Below are positions 7,234 through 17,366 of a DNA stretch of 64,000 bases, piece by piece; position 1 is the first letter of the stretch; the number at the start of each line of letters is the position of its first letter. The notes below the pieces were generated by a model. That model was not told the origin of the DNA and did no database searches. It worked only from the letters and a program-made list of their open reading frames with translations. The stretch is from a virus. The translations under genes and the position numbers were made by a program. The DNA lies in IMG/VR virus record IMGVR_UViG_3300006846_000010, positions 39,487 to 103,486 of that record; one strand, written 5' to 3'.

Positions 7234-9780
7234 GTGACCCAGCCGGGCGGACCGATCGACGTCACATACGTCGAGCTGCGCGCCTCCGGGGAGCGCGATG
7301 CGGTCCGGGACATCGACCGTGCCGCGGACGACATCGAGCGTCGGATCGAGAAGCTGTCCAAGGACATGAGCCGGGACATCGACCGGTCATTTAACGAGTC
7401 CACGAAGAGCGTCGTAAAGCATCTGAATAAGTTAGATGACGGCGTTCGCGACGCGTCGGCACGGCAGCGCGCGGAGATCACCAAGGTCACTAAGACGCTC
7501 GGCGACAGCTTCGAGGAGGGTGTGGACGCCGCGGCCGCCGCGGTGGGTCGGCTGTCGCGTAGCGTGGACGGCGAGCTCGAGAAGGTTCGGCGACGGGGTA
7601 AGGACACCGGTGAGTCACTAGGTAAGCAGCTAGGCGAGGCGCTGGACGGACCGGGACTATTTGCCGACCTGGCGCGGATCGGTACCCAGCTCAAGGGGAT
7701 ATCGGCGTTGCTGCCGTCCCCGCTGGTGGCCGCGCTGGTGGCCGCGGTTCCGGCGATCATAGCTCTGGGTGGCGCGTTGCTGGACCTGAGCGCGTTGCTG
7801 TTGGCCCTGCCCGCGGCGATCTCGGTAGTGATCGCCGCGTTCGCGACGCTGAAGGTGGCGTTCGGCGGCGTCAACGACGCGATCAGCGCGCTGGCGACCG
7901 GCGACCTGAAGAAGATCGAGGAGGCGATGCGCAACCTGTCGCCCAGCGCGCGCCTGTTCGCGCGTGAGGTCGACAAGCTCAGGAAGCCGTTTCTCGAGCT
8001 TCGGAAGGTCGTCCAGGAGTCGTTCTTCGGACCGCTACGCGGTGATCTCACGGCGCTCGCCAACGCGACGCTGCCGACGCTGCGAACCGGGATGTCCGCG
8101 GTCGCGGCGGCGTTCGCCGGCATGTTCAAGCAGATCGGCGAGCTGCTCGGTTCGAACGACATCGTGGAGGCGCTCGGGGATGTCTTCGAGTCCACGGCAC
8201 GCATCATCACCAACATCTCGCCGCAGCTGACCAAGTTCCTGGGTACGCTGTTCGGGGTGATTGAGCACGGGTTGCCGTTCATCGAGCGTGCGTTCGCGGC
8301 GCTGGGTCGTGGGCTGGAGTCGCTGTCTGGTTTCTTAAGTGGGTCGCTCAAGACGGGCGACTTCGAGGATTTCCTCGAGACCGCGTTCTCCCTCATGAAG
8401 GACCTCGGTGCGCTGACGGCGTCGGTCGGTAAGCTGTTGGTGGCGCTGTTCGGCAACGCCGGCGACGAGGGCCAGAACCTGATCCGGTCACTTACCCAGA
8501 TGGTCGACAAGATGACCGAGTTCCTGAACAGCGCGGAGGGGCAGGAGGCTCTCCAGCGACTGCTAGACAGCTTGCCGGTTCTCATCCAGTCCCTTCAGGC
8601 AGGTCTGATCATCTTCGGTGCGCTGATCGTTCTGCAGGAGCAGACGTTCCAGATGTTCGAGCTGATCGGTCGCGGGGTCGTAGTTGCCGCGCAGGCGGTC
8701 GGTGGCTTCTTCGCGATGTTGTGGGGCTGGATCCAGACCGCGGGAAGCGCCACCGGTGGCTTCTTCGCCTCGGTCGGTAACTTCTTCGCCACGATCGGCG
8801 GTAAGATCGCAGCGGGTGCGGCGGCCATGTTCTCATTCTTCGGCCAGGTGGTTGAATCTGTGAGGACTCTGCCCGGTCGTCTGCTCGCGGCGCTCAAGGC
8901 GCTGCCGGGTGTCGTGGCTGACATCTTCAACCGGACGTTCGACCAGGCGACGTACATCGTCGGGTTTGCGATCGGGTCGATCATTAAGTTCGCACTGGAG
9001 CTACCCGGCAGGATTAAGACCGCGATCTCGACCATGATCACGTTTGTGTCACAGGTGTTTACACAGACCAAAGACGCGGCTATCCGGCTCGTGGTCAGTA
9101 TGATCGAGGGTACCCTGGCGTTCCTCCGGGCGCTGCCGGGTCGCGTACGCGCCGCGATTGCGGCGATTATCGGCTTCATCGGCGGCGTGTTCACGTCAGC
9201 TAAGAACGCGGCGCTGGGTCAGATCGTAGGTATGGTTAACACGACGCTGGCATACCTAAAGGCGCTGCCAGGACGTGCTAAAACGGCGGTGTCGGCCTTG
9301 CCGGGACTGGTGCTCGGCGTCCTCAGGTCGGTCGTTAGCGGCGCGTATAACATCGGTCTGGACATCCTGCGAGGTGTCGCGAACGGCATTAGCGCGGGCA
9401 TCGGGTGGGTGTATGACATGGCGCGCCGCGCAGCTAGCAACATCCTCCAAGGTATGAAGGACGCGTTAGGCATCGGCTCGCCGTCGAAGGTCTTCGCGGA
9501 TGAGGTCGGTCGGCAGATCACGGCGGGTATCGGTGTCGGCGTTCGCGCCGAGATACCGGATCTCCGACGACTGGTGGACTCGCTGGGTGGTCGACTCGTG
9601 CCGGGTAGTGCAAGTACGACGGATCGGAGCATCAACTTCGGTCGCGGCGCCGTTCAGATCGACATGCACGGCGACCCGCCGGACCGCGCGAACGCCGAAC
9701 GACTTGGGGGTACGGTTGGCACGGCGATCGCCCGAACGTTGGCGAGGCGGGATGTTCGGACCGCGGTGAGGACGGCGTAG
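7234..9780 (+). CDS. Tape measure protein
   Basis: An 848-residue protein from GTG 7234 behind GAGGAGGTAG. The first 170 residues are coiled-coil and charged, followed by a hydrophobic block (about 165-230), long amphipathic helices, and a hydrophobic half with recurring LPGR or LPGV turns around residues 500-720. The end has GIGSPSKVFADEVGRQITAG, a hallmark of actinophage tape measures. By the usual 0.15 nm per residue it predicts a tail near 125 nm. No lytic domain is visible. Confidence 0.9.
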   Translation: MTQPGGPIDVTYVELRASGERDAVRDIDRAADDIERRIEKLSKDMSRDIDRSFNESTKSVVKHLNKLDDGVRDASARQRAEITKVTKTLGDSFEEGVDAAAAAVGRLSRSVDGELEKVRRRGKDTGESLGKQLGEALDGPGLFADLARIGTQLKGISALLPSPLVAALVAAVPAIIALGGALLDLSALLLALPAAISVVIAAFATLKVAFGGVNDAISALATGDLKKIEEAMRNLSPSARLFAREVDKLRKPFLELRKVVQESFFGPLRGDLTALANATLPTLRTGMSAVAAAFAGMFKQIGELLGSNDIVEALGDVFESTARIITNISPQLTKFLGTLFGVIEHGLPFIERAFAALGRGLESLSGFLSGSLKTGDFEDFLETAFSLMKDLGALTASVGKLLVALFGNAGDEGQNLIRSLTQMVDKMTEFLNSAEGQEALQRLLDSLPVLIQSLQAGLIIFGALIVLQEQTFQMFELIGRGVVVAAQAVGGFFAMLWGWIQTAGSATGGFFASVGNFFATIGGKIAAGAAAMFSFFGQVVESVRTLPGRLLAALKALPGVVADIFNRTFDQATYIVGFAIGSIIKFALELPGRIKTAISTMITFVSQVFTQTKDAAIRLVVSMIEGTLAFLRALPGRVRAAIAAIIGFIGGVFTSAKNAALGQIVGMVNTTLAYLKALPGRAKTAVSALPGLVLGVLRSVVSGAYNIGLDILRGVANGISAGIGWVYDMARRAASNILQGMKDALGIGSPSKVFADEVGRQITAGIGVGVRAEIPDLRRLVDSLGGRLVPGSASTTDRSINFGRGAVQIDMHGDPPDRANAERLGGTVGTAIARTLARRDVRTAVRTA

Positions 9781-9783
9781 GCC

Positions 9784-12279
9784 ATGGGTGAGTACAACGC
9801 ACACGCACCGTACATCCTGGGTCAGGAGTGGGTACCGATCCGGTACGCGCCCTACCGCATGGACATCGAGACCGAGACCGGACACACGTTCCGGATTCCG
9901 ACGTCGACGACGATTGTCACAGGTGCCTACTACCTCGACAACTTCGTTGAGAGTGGCATCAACATGATGACCGCGCTGATGAGTGTGTATCCGCGCGGGC
10001 AGGAGACCCTCACCGGTCCGATTAAGAAGTTGACTATCCCGGTCAACGCGACCACAACCTTGTTCGGTACGCCTCTTCTCAATGGTGCGGTTAGCATCGT
10101 AGACGCACTTCTGTTGCCGGATGACGGTAAGTCTGTCGCATTTGACGACATACCCGGAGTGACGGCATTTTCTATGTTTTTTGACGTAGACTCGTTCGCG
10201 ACCGAACTCCAGGGAAAGCGCATACTCAACGTGGACCTGGTGTACATGGCGAGTGGTCCGCCACCAAACACCGCGATTCGGACGCTGTACTCGGTTCTTG
10301 AGCTGGTGGCAACTCCCAGCTCACGTGCCTTCTACTCGTTAACACCGGAACTCTACGCCAGCACCGGAAACGCCACCCGGATGCTTCGTGTAGGCATGGG
10401 CAACGTTAATCACTTTACGGGTATCACACCCGACGACCAGCGCCGATACCCGTGGCGACTTCAAGACCTACAGCGGATCCAGTCGGGAGCACCCGCGGCG
10501 ACTCGCCTCGAACTGGTGTGGGAATCAACCGGTACAAACGCCACAATTAACGACAACATCAGTATGACCTACTCAGCTCTCGAGGTGACGTACTGCGAGG
10601 AAACACGTGTCGCCTACGGTGGATGGTCCGGTCGTAAGAGTAGCCTCTTCTCAGACCTGACGACTCAGGTTCCGTTCAAGGCCGGACAAAACATCGTTCA
10701 TCTTCGTACGGCGGCAACCGGTGCGACCACCGGAACGGCGCTCGCCGCAGGTGAATACACGGTGACCGTAGGCGTCGCGGACGCCGGTCCCAGCATCCAG
10801 AACGTTGGGGCCAAGCCGGTGATACGTGCCCTGCACGAGCTGTACGGCATGCCCGCACACACCGGTGTGCAGGTCACCCGGTCGCTGGTCCTCGATGACA
10901 CGCCTAGCATCGACACCGTGAATGTGCTGCCGCAACTGTCGCTACATACCAGCAGCGCCGCGGTGACCGGGGTCCACGGCTACGGCGTGCAGGTGAAGGC
11001 ACCCGTGTACGCGGGAAATGATGTCACACAAGACGTGTTACAGCACGCCGGCGCCTCCGGTGTGTCATTTCCGCAGGTTCGGTTCTACGCACGGCGATAC
11101 GGCACGGCGTCCGGGACACTTGAACTGTTTCGGACGGCCACCCCGACGCAGACGGTCAACATCACGCAGGCTGACTTCGACGCACTGGCCGAAATCATGA
11201 ACGGCTGGCGCGAGGTTAACCTGAGGTTCTCGGTCGTGCCAACGTTCGACAACTCGGGAAGCAACTCCGAGTGGACGTGGCGCGCGGCGGCCGCAGCGGT
11301 TGGTAGTCAGTGGCAGATACTGGTGGCCGACGCGCCTAGCGTCACAGGTACCGGTGTGCTGAACATCGACCAGACGACGTACGGAGGCCGAGGTACCGAC
11401 GTGTCTTACCTCGGCGTCGAAGACGACTCGGCGGATGCCGTGTTGCTGTTCTCACAGGACCCGCCGGCCGTGACCGGCCTAGGTGTGTCTGTGCAGACGC
11501 AGACTCTGACGACCGGGCAGGAGTGCTTACTTCCGCCGGAGTGCGTTCCGACAGGGCTTTACTACCACAGGGTGACGTGGCTACCTGTCACCAGCCTGCC
11601 CGCGACGGGTTTCGGTTACTACGAGCTTCAGCGACAAGATGACGTCGACACCGAGTGGAACACAGTCCTTCGCGCGACGTCGACGGCGGTGACCGGATAC
11701 TCGGACTACGAGGCTCGCGTGGGGCTGGAGTCCCGGTATCGGATCCGTACGGCTAACGTGCTAGACTTCTTCGGTGCGTGGTCCGCGACAGCGTCATCGA
11801 CGCTGACGACTCCCGGTGTGCTCGGCGTCGCCGACTCGGGAAACTCGGTACTGATCTTCACCACCAACCACCTACAGGACGGGAGCGCCAACCTCGCGTA
11901 CGTCGAGGTGTGGAACGGCGCGGTGGCGGAGGACGTGCAGTTCCCGGAGGCCGACCGCGTCCGGATCAACGAGTTGTACGGCCGGGACTACGCGGTCGCG
12001 TTTCGGACGGCGGAGCGCGGCGGCGAACGGTTCTCACGCACGATGCTCGTTCAGAACTCGGCGGTGTCGACCGGCCGGATGCGCGACGGTTTCACATCAC
12101 TACGCGACATGGCGTGGCAGGACTCGCCGTACGTCTGTGTTCGAAATGAGTTGGGAGACCGCTGGCTGGCGACGGTGTTGGTGCCGGGTGGCTCGATTCG
12201 ACGAAATCGCCAGCTGTATATGGCGCGTGTGGACATCATCGAGGTCACCGTGACACCCGAGATCGTCGAGCTGCCGTAG
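9784..12279 (+). CDS. Large minor tail protein with fibronectin III-like domain
   Basis: An 831-residue protein starting at ATG 9784, four nt after the tape measure stop. Residues about 590-680 look like a fibronectin type III fold (the segments YYHRVTWLPV, GFGYYELQRQ, GLESRYRIRTANVLDFFGAW). A late stretch (SPYVCVRNELGDRWLATVLV) resembles the C-terminal ends of tail-tip structural proteins. Directly after the tape measure, this is expected to be a distal tail or tip component. Confidence 0.65.
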   Translation: MGEYNAHAPYILGQEWVPIRYAPYRMDIETETGHTFRIPTSTTIVTGAYYLDNFVESGINMMTALMSVYPRGQETLTGPIKKLTIPVNATTTLFGTPLLNGAVSIVDALLLPDDGKSVAFDDIPGVTAFSMFFDVDSFATELQGKRILNVDLVYMASGPPPNTAIRTLYSVLELVATPSSRAFYSLTPELYASTGNATRMLRVGMGNVNHFTGITPDDQRRYPWRLQDLQRIQSGAPAATRLELVWESTGTNATINDNISMTYSALEVTYCEETRVAYGGWSGRKSSLFSDLTTQVPFKAGQNIVHLRTAATGATTGTALAAGEYTVTVGVADAGPSIQNVGAKPVIRALHELYGMPAHTGVQVTRSLVLDDTPSIDTVNVLPQLSLHTSSAAVTGVHGYGVQVKAPVYAGNDVTQDVLQHAGASGVSFPQVRFYARRYGTASGTLELFRTATPTQTVNITQADFDALAEIMNGWREVNLRFSVVPTFDNSGSNSEWTWRAAAAAVGSQWQILVADAPSVTGTGVLNIDQTTYGGRGTDVSYLGVEDDSADAVLLFSQDPPAVTGLGVSVQTQTLTTGQECLLPPECVPTGLYYHRVTWLPVTSLPATGFGYYELQRQDDVDTEWNTVLRATSTAVTGYSDYEARVGLESRYRIRTANVLDFFGAWSATASSTLTTPGVLGVADSGNSVLIFTTNHLQDGSANLAYVEVWNGAVAEDVQFPEADRVRINELYGRDYAVAFRTAERGGERFSRTMLVQNSAVSTGRMRDGFTSLRDMAWQDSPYVCVRNELGDRWLATVLVPGGSIRRNRQLYMARVDIIEVTVTPEIVELP

Positions 12280-12299
12280 CCGCGGTGAGGAGGTAGTAC

Positions 12300-13445
12300 G
12301 TGACTGAACCGTCGCACTGGGGCGCACAAGCACTAACAGTCGTAGATTCCGACCCGCCATCACTCAACCTACCGACGTATGTCGGACAGGTACAGGCACG
12401 GTTTCGGTTCAACTTGGTGGACGGTGTGACGAATGAGCCGCTGGGTGAGGTGCATCCTCGGCTGGACTCGCCGCCGACCCTCACGCACGACACCACACGT
12501 GTGATCATGCGGTCGCTGTCGCCGATTAACCTCGAACCGGATGAGGCTGAGATCGTTAACCCGGTGCGCGACCGCATCGAACCGGTCATGATCATAGGTG
12601 ACGTCGAGTATCCGCTGGGTCGATACATGTTCGGAGATAGCACCGCGTTTGCGGTTAAGCTCGGATATCCGACGTCAGTGGCGGCTGACGCTATGTGGTC
12701 GTCCAGCGCACTTCTTGACGAGATGTTCCTGGTGGATCAGCAACTCGACGTCGGGTTTAGCACGCAAGAGTTTCGTTTGCAAGACATTAACATCGAAAGT
12801 GCCGACGCGGCGATCAGGAGACTTCTTAGGGAGCTTCCCGTAACTGTGGTTAGCGAGCCCACGCAGTTCTTCTCGAAGGGTGCGTGGCCGGCAGGCACCC
12901 AGCGGGGAACGGTGGTCAATGACCTCGCACTGTTCGGAGACTACCTCGCACCGTGGTTCGGGCACGACGGTTTCATGCACCTCGTGCGTGTGTTTGACCC
13001 GGCAACGGTGCCACTTAACTTCAACTGGGACGAAAACCTCGTCGTGGTACGCGACTCGCCGGCGGTCACCAGTGACCTGCTGGTGGCGCCAAACCGGATC
13101 GTCATCGTGTCGAATGATGTGATATCCGAGTCGAGCGCGCCGATCGTGGGGTCATATGATATCCCGGCATCTGCTCCTCACTCGATCACCAACCGAGGAT
13201 TCGTCGTGCCGGCCGTCTATGAGATGCAGGTGACGACCGTCGAGCAGGCGAGCGCCGTGGCGGCCAACATCGGCCAGCGGCAGACGATCGTCGAGCGACT
13301 CGAGGTGGTCACACCGCCGGACCCACGGCACGACTCATATGACGTGATTAGGTGGCAGGACATCAACTGGCTGGAGATCGGCTGGGCGATGCAGCTTCGT
13401 GAGGGCGGCGAGATGCGTCATACACTTCGAAGGACGTATGTATGA
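12300..13445 (+). CDS. Minor tail protein, tail-tip hub candidate
   Basis: A 381-residue protein, GTG 12300 behind GAGGAGGTAG. The central part (residues 90-330) resembles hub proteins, with LGRYMFGD, a ALLDEMFLVDQ helix and a HPHSIT-like loop region (APHSITNRGF). The last residues VIRWQDINWLEIGWAMQLRE are typical of phage hub or Gp28-like tail proteins. It overlaps the next gene by four nt (ATGA). Host-binding or baseplate function is inferred from order. Confidence 0.55.
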   Translation: MTEPSHWGAQALTVVDSDPPSLNLPTYVGQVQARFRFNLVDGVTNEPLGEVHPRLDSPPTLTHDTTRVIMRSLSPINLEPDEAEIVNPVRDRIEPVMIIGDVEYPLGRYMFGDSTAFAVKLGYPTSVAADAMWSSSALLDEMFLVDQQLDVGFSTQEFRLQDINIESADAAIRRLLRELPVTVVSEPTQFFSKGAWPAGTQRGTVVNDLALFGDYLAPWFGHDGFMHLVRVFDPATVPLNFNWDENLVVVRDSPAVTSDLLVAPNRIVIVSNDVISESSAPIVGSYDIPASAPHSITNRGFVVPAVYEMQVTTVEQASAVAANIGQRQTIVERLEVVTPPDPRHDSYDVIRWQDINWLEIGWAMQLREGGEMRHTLRRTYV

Positions 13446-14341
13446 CGCAACCTATACTGCCACCCGAGCTGATCGGCACGTTAATCCAGGAGATAACGGC
13501 ACGTGCTCCCGCGCTCGGACTGACCTGGCGGCTGCGACCGGGTGAGGTTATCGCGGTGGTCGGGGACGGCACCGCGACGGTCCGGTATGACGGCGACGAG
13601 ACCGACATGCGCACCATCATTCTGATCAATCGTGTGCGCATTGGCCAGCGTGTTATGGTGATATTCGTACCGCCGGCCGGCAACTACATCATCGGAACGC
13701 TGGTGCGTGGCGGAGATCCGGTTGTGCAGACGTTTCCCGGCACCGACACGTGGACCAAGCTCGACGGTCTGCTGTGGGTGGATGTTGAGGTGCAAGCCGC
13801 CGGTGGGCCAGGTGGCGGAGCACCGGCCACCGCAGCCGGTCAGACCAGCGCGGGAGCAGGTGGACAGGGAGGTGGGTGGGCTCGGTCGATCCTACTGGCC
13901 GCCGACTTGACCGATACCGAGACCGTTACTCTCGGAGCCGCGGCGTCCGGCGGTACGGGCGCGGGTAGCAAGTCGCCCGACTCCAGCTTCGGCGTTCACG
14001 TCGTCGCGGAAGGTGGTGCCGGCGGTGGAATTCTCAGCGCGTCCGCGACGCCGTTGATCGGTCAAGGCGCCGAGGACAGCATGATCCTTAGTGGTCAGGT
14101 TGTCGCAAACGGCGGTGGCTCGGGAGGGGCGATTCGTCTCGGCGCAACCGGCAGCGCCGGTGGCCACGGCGGCAACTCATACATGGGAGCGGGAGCCCGA
14201 ACCACCGGTACGGGTAACAACGGAGGCACCGGCGGACGGTGGGGTGGCGGAGGCTCCGGTGCGTCGAACAACCCGTCGGGTGGAGCGAAGACGGGTGGCG
14301 ACGGAGGACCTCCTATCATCATTGTGAGCGGGTACTTCTAG
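13442..14341 (+). CDS. Glycine-rich tail fibre or tip protein
   Basis: A 299-residue protein starting at ATG 13442. The first 85 residues form an OB-like beta unit (VIAVVGDGTATVRYDG and VMVIFVPPAGNYIIGTLV), common in tail-tip proteins. After residue 120 it becomes glycine-rich (GGHGGNSYMGAGARTTGTG) and ends GGPPIIIVSGYF. Such C termini form polyglycine-like receptor-binding tips in phage adhesins. It closes the structural operon and may contact the host. Confidence 0.65.
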   Translation: MTQPILPPELIGTLIQEITARAPALGLTWRLRPGEVIAVVGDGTATVRYDGDETDMRTIILINRVRIGQRVMVIFVPPAGNYIIGTLVRGGDPVVQTFPGTDTWTKLDGLLWVDVEVQAAGGPGGGAPATAAGQTSAGAGGQGGGWARSILLAADLTDTETVTLGAAASGGTGAGSKSPDSSFGVHVVAEGGAGGGILSASATPLIGQGAEDSMILSGQVVANGGGSGGAIRLGATGSAGGHGGNSYMGAGARTTGTGNNGGTGGRWGGGGSGASNNPSGGAKTGGDGGPPIIIVSGYF

Positions 14342-14363
14342 CGATGATAACCTCACCACGTGG

Positions 14364-14369
14364 TATGCT
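14364..14369 (+). promoter_or_regulatory. -10 element ahead of the glycan island
   Basis: TATGCT within TGGTATGCTGGGAAT lies six bases before the GTG at 14376, the spacing expected for a leaderless actinobacterial mRNA. It sits just past the end of the tail operon, so it would give the sugar genes their own start. No clear -35 was seen. Confidence 0.45.
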
Positions 14370-14375
14370 GGGAAT

Positions 14376-15074
14376 GTGACAGAGATTCCCCGGATCGCGG
14401 TGGTGACCACACGTGATCGTCCGCACCACCTCGCCGACCTCGCCCAACAGCTCGGCACCCAGCGGGTCGAACTGATTGTCGTTGTGGACAACTTATCCGA
14501 TCCGCCGGTGATGTCCGGCCAGGTAAGAGAGGCCTCCGGCGGCTGGTCTGCCGTGGCGGTAAAGCCGTACGACAGTGATCCGCCTAACCTCTACGCGATG
14601 TGGAACGTTGGGCTCCGGGCCGCGACCCGCTGGGCGACCGAACACGCCTACGGCGCGTGGGATGTCGGCCTGTTCAACGATGACGCCACGCTACCGGCGG
14701 GGTGGTTCGACGCCGTGGCGAGTGCGATGCGCGCCGGTTCCGCGGGCGCGGCGTCTGGCGACGCGCACGGTCACATCATCGCACCGCACATCGCAACACG
14801 GCGGGGTGAGGGCAGCATCGTGACCCGCATGTGTCCATGGGCGTTCATCATCCGAGGTGAGCTCGGGATCTTCGCAGATGAGGACTACGGATGGTGGTAC
14901 GGTGATACCGACCTGGAGTGGCGAGTGCGTGAGCAACACGGCGGGGTGCTGGTGCTGCCCGGCCTGATCTGCGGCAACACGTGCGCTAACTCGACGACCG
15001 TCGGGGCGCTGGCCGAGCAAGCCGGCCGCGACGCGGAGACGTTCGCTCGGAAGTGGGGAGGTCGACCGTGGTAG
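14376..15074 (+). CDS. Glycosyltransferase-like protein (GT-A fold)
   Basis: A 232-residue protein with N-terminal RIAVVTTRDRPHHL and a strand ending VELIVVVDN. A DVGLFNDDATLPAGWF segment supplies the acidic metal-binding motif (NDD near residue 103). Late in the protein DEDYGWWYGDTDLEWRVR looks like the acceptor-side acidic motif. It lacks membrane segments, so it acts in the cytoplasm on a soluble or protein acceptor. Donor and acceptor are unknown. It opens the sugar island and probably starts on a leaderless transcript. Confidence 0.65.
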   Translation: MTEIPRIAVVTTRDRPHHLADLAQQLGTQRVELIVVVDNLSDPPVMSGQVREASGGWSAVAVKPYDSDPPNLYAMWNVGLRAATRWATEHAYGAWDVGLFNDDATLPAGWFDAVASAMRAGSAGAASGDAHGHIIAPHIATRRGEGSIVTRMCPWAFIIRGELGIFADEDYGWWYGDTDLEWRVREQHGGVLVLPGLICGNTCANSTTVGALAEQAGRDAETFARKWGGRPW

Positions 15075-15131
15075 ATCTGACATCGGATTTGACTTCATTG
15101 ATAGCTAACACACGCTAGGAGAGAGCGATAA

Positions 15132-16367
15132 GTGACGAGGATACTCACCGAGTGCGCCGTCTGCGCCGGCGACATCGAGACGTTTCTGGACTTGGGGGAG
15201 TCGCCGCTGGCGAATAAACTTCCGCAGACCGTGGATGACAAGGAGGACTTCATCCCCCTCCAGGTCGCCGTATGTACCACGTGTTGGCTGGTCCAGCAGA
15301 CATACGTACCGGCGGCCGCGGACGTGTTCGAAGACGACTACTCGTTCTACTCGGGTACGTCGCCGGCCCTGGTCGCGCATCACAAGACGCGTGCCCAGGA
15401 GCTACTGAAGCTGTTCCCGCAGCAGGCTCGGAGGCTGACGCTCGAGGTCGCGTGCAACGACGGCGACCTGCTGCGACACTTTCAGGAGGCGGGTTGCCGG
15501 ACTCTCGGCGTCGACCCGGCGGTAGGTCCGGTCGAGGTGGCACGTGAACGCGGTCTAACCGTCTGGCTCACCTCGTTCGACGTCAACGTCGCGGCCGAGA
15601 TACGTAACACCCACGGACCGGTCGGGTTGCTGATCGCGAATCACGTCGTGGCGCACGTCGAGGACCTGGTCGGATTTATGACCGCGGTGCGTTCGGCACT
15701 CGCGCGCGACGGCGTCGCGTCGCTGGAGTTCCAGTACCTGCCGGACCTCCTGCTGGGTAACCAGCTCGACCACGTGTACCACGAGCACCGCTACTACCTG
15801 TCACTGACGGCGTTGAAGTTTGTGTGTGACCAGGTTGGCCTGGACGTGATCGACGCCCGGCGCGTCTCACCACAGGGCGGCAGCCTGCAGGTCACACTCG
15901 CGATTCGCGGAGACGGCACGTATCCCGCACAAGACCCGGGCATCTCGCGTCGTTTGCTGTCCGAGAGGTGGCTGCGTCAGAGCGAGTCATACCACGGCAC
16001 GCAGGGTCGTGCCGAGTACCTACGAACACGCCTACAAGATGAGCTGGCGGAGGCCTGGAAGATCGGCTCGGTGGCCGGCTACGGCATGCCGGCCAAGGCT
16101 GCGACGCTGTTGAACTTCTGCGGCATCGGACCGGACACGTTGACACACATCATCGACAGCACACCTCACAAGATCGGTCGGCTGTCGCCGGGTATGAAGA
16201 TCCCGATCGTCGGACTTGGTGACAGGCCGGATCCGGTGACGTACCTGCTGTTCGTGTGGAATTACCGAGGTACGGTGATCCAGCGAGAGGTCAACTTCAT
16301 TAAGAACGGTGGTCGGTTCATCATACCGATCCCGGTCCCACTAACGACTAAGGCACTAGGTGGTTAG
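15132..16367 (+). CDS. Sugar C-methyltransferase (TylC3/NovU type)
   Basis: A 411-residue protein from GTG 15132 with AGGAGAG upstream. It begins with a zinc-binding module (CAVCAGDIETFLDLGESPLA, then CTTCW at about residue 49). Next comes a SAM-binding Rossmann part (LEVACNDGDLLRHF, residues about 103-116). The C-terminal third has GYGMPAKAATLLNF and a STPHKIGRLSPGMKIPI segment. That three-part order is that of C-methyltransferases acting on nucleotide-linked keto-sugars. In a phage it points to a branched or modified sugar being made or adjusted for the nearby transferases. Confidence 0.8.
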   Translation: MTRILTECAVCAGDIETFLDLGESPLANKLPQTVDDKEDFIPLQVAVCTTCWLVQQTYVPAAADVFEDDYSFYSGTSPALVAHHKTRAQELLKLFPQQARRLTLEVACNDGDLLRHFQEAGCRTLGVDPAVGPVEVARERGLTVWLTSFDVNVAAEIRNTHGPVGLLIANHVVAHVEDLVGFMTAVRSALARDGVASLEFQYLPDLLLGNQLDHVYHEHRYYLSLTALKFVCDQVGLDVIDARRVSPQGGSLQVTLAIRGDGTYPAQDPGISRRLLSERWLRQSESYHGTQGRAEYLRTRLQDELAEAWKIGSVAGYGMPAKAATLLNFCGIGPDTLTHIIDSTPHKIGRLSPGMKIPIVGLGDRPDPVTYLLFVWNYRGTVIQREVNFIKNGGRFIIPIPVPLTTKALGG

Positions 16368-16385
16368 AAAGTGGGGTGGCATGCT

Positions 16386-17357
16386 GTGACGGTGAGGCGT
16401 CGAGTTTTCGCGTGGATTACGGCTGTGGACGCCTGTTTCATCTACAGGATCAAGCTACCACTTGAGGCGCTCGACACGACCCGCTGGGCGGCGACGTGGG
16501 GACCACCTCCGCCGGACATTCACGACTACGATGTTGTGATCGGCCAGCGGCTTGCCGGTTCGAATCCCGAGTGGCTGGCGCTGTGCGCCGATCCGAACGT
16601 ACTTACCGTCTACGACGCGGACGACGACCTCATCTGGCTGGATCCCGAGAACGAGGTGCCGTACTCGATCTACGCGCCGCTCTCGGAGGACACGAAGAGA
16701 AACGTCCAGGCGGCCGACGTCGTAACGACATGCACGCCGTACGTCGCCGAGCGGTACACCGAGCTCAACGACAATGTGCACGTGCTGCCGATCTGCGTCG
16801 ATGCTATCACGGTCGAGCGTCCGCTGCTGACGACGCCAGACCGACTGACTGTCGGCTGGGCCGGCTCGCCGTTCCACAGGCACGACTGGGAGGCCGAGAG
16901 GCTTACTGAGGTCCTCGTCAAGTACCTGACTACGCAGCCGCGTGCGACCTTCCACGCTCTCGGCTCCGACTACACCGACGGGCGTCTGGAAGGTCGTGCA
17001 CGGGTTAGTGGATACCAGACACACAACGCGCACCTCGCGTCGTTTGACATCGATATCGGTCTGGCACCGCTCAACCGGACGTCGCACAACCGAGGTAAGT
17101 CGTGGACCCGGCCGCTCGAGTACGCGGCGCGCGGAGCACCGGTCATCGCCACGCGGTGGGGTCAGTATCCGGACTGGGTCCAGCACGGCGTGAACGGCTT
17201 TATCGTCGACACGTTCGGCGAGTGGCTGGATGCGCTAGATGCGCTCACCGATGACACGATGCGTGGGCCGATGAGTACCGCGGCACGTGAAAGTGCGCGT
17301 CGCGCTACGATTGGTAAGCACATTCACTTGTGGGAGAGAGCGTATGAAGCGAACTGA
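16386..17357 (+). CDS. Glycosyltransferase, GT4-like (GT-B)
   Basis: A 323-residue protein. I prefer GTG 16386 because GGGGTGG lies six nt ahead; an in-frame GTG at 16371 would add five residues. It has VYDADDDLIWL, a LTVGWAGSPFHRHDWE segment at the start of the C-terminal Rossmann domain, and KSWTRPLEYAARGAPVIATR, the usual GT4 nucleotide-sugar-binding region. It shares those last two segments with the 19980-21065 protein, so the two are related. Confidence 0.75.
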   Translation: MTVRRRVFAWITAVDACFIYRIKLPLEALDTTRWAATWGPPPPDIHDYDVVIGQRLAGSNPEWLALCADPNVLTVYDADDDLIWLDPENEVPYSIYAPLSEDTKRNVQAADVVTTCTPYVAERYTELNDNVHVLPICVDAITVERPLLTTPDRLTVGWAGSPFHRHDWEAERLTEVLVKYLTTQPRATFHALGSDYTDGRLEGRARVSGYQTHNAHLASFDIDIGLAPLNRTSHNRGKSWTRPLEYAARGAPVIATRWGQYPDWVQHGVNGFIVDTFGEWLDALDALTDDTMRGPMSTAARESARRATIGKHIHLWERAYEAN

Positions 17358-17366
17358 GTGCTAGCT

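Noticed and set aside
6873-8585. Minus-strand open frame of about 570 codons opposite the tape measure gene
   Set aside because: Ser/Arg-rich with no domain and it breaks the operon's strand logic. The plus-strand tape measure is unmistakable.
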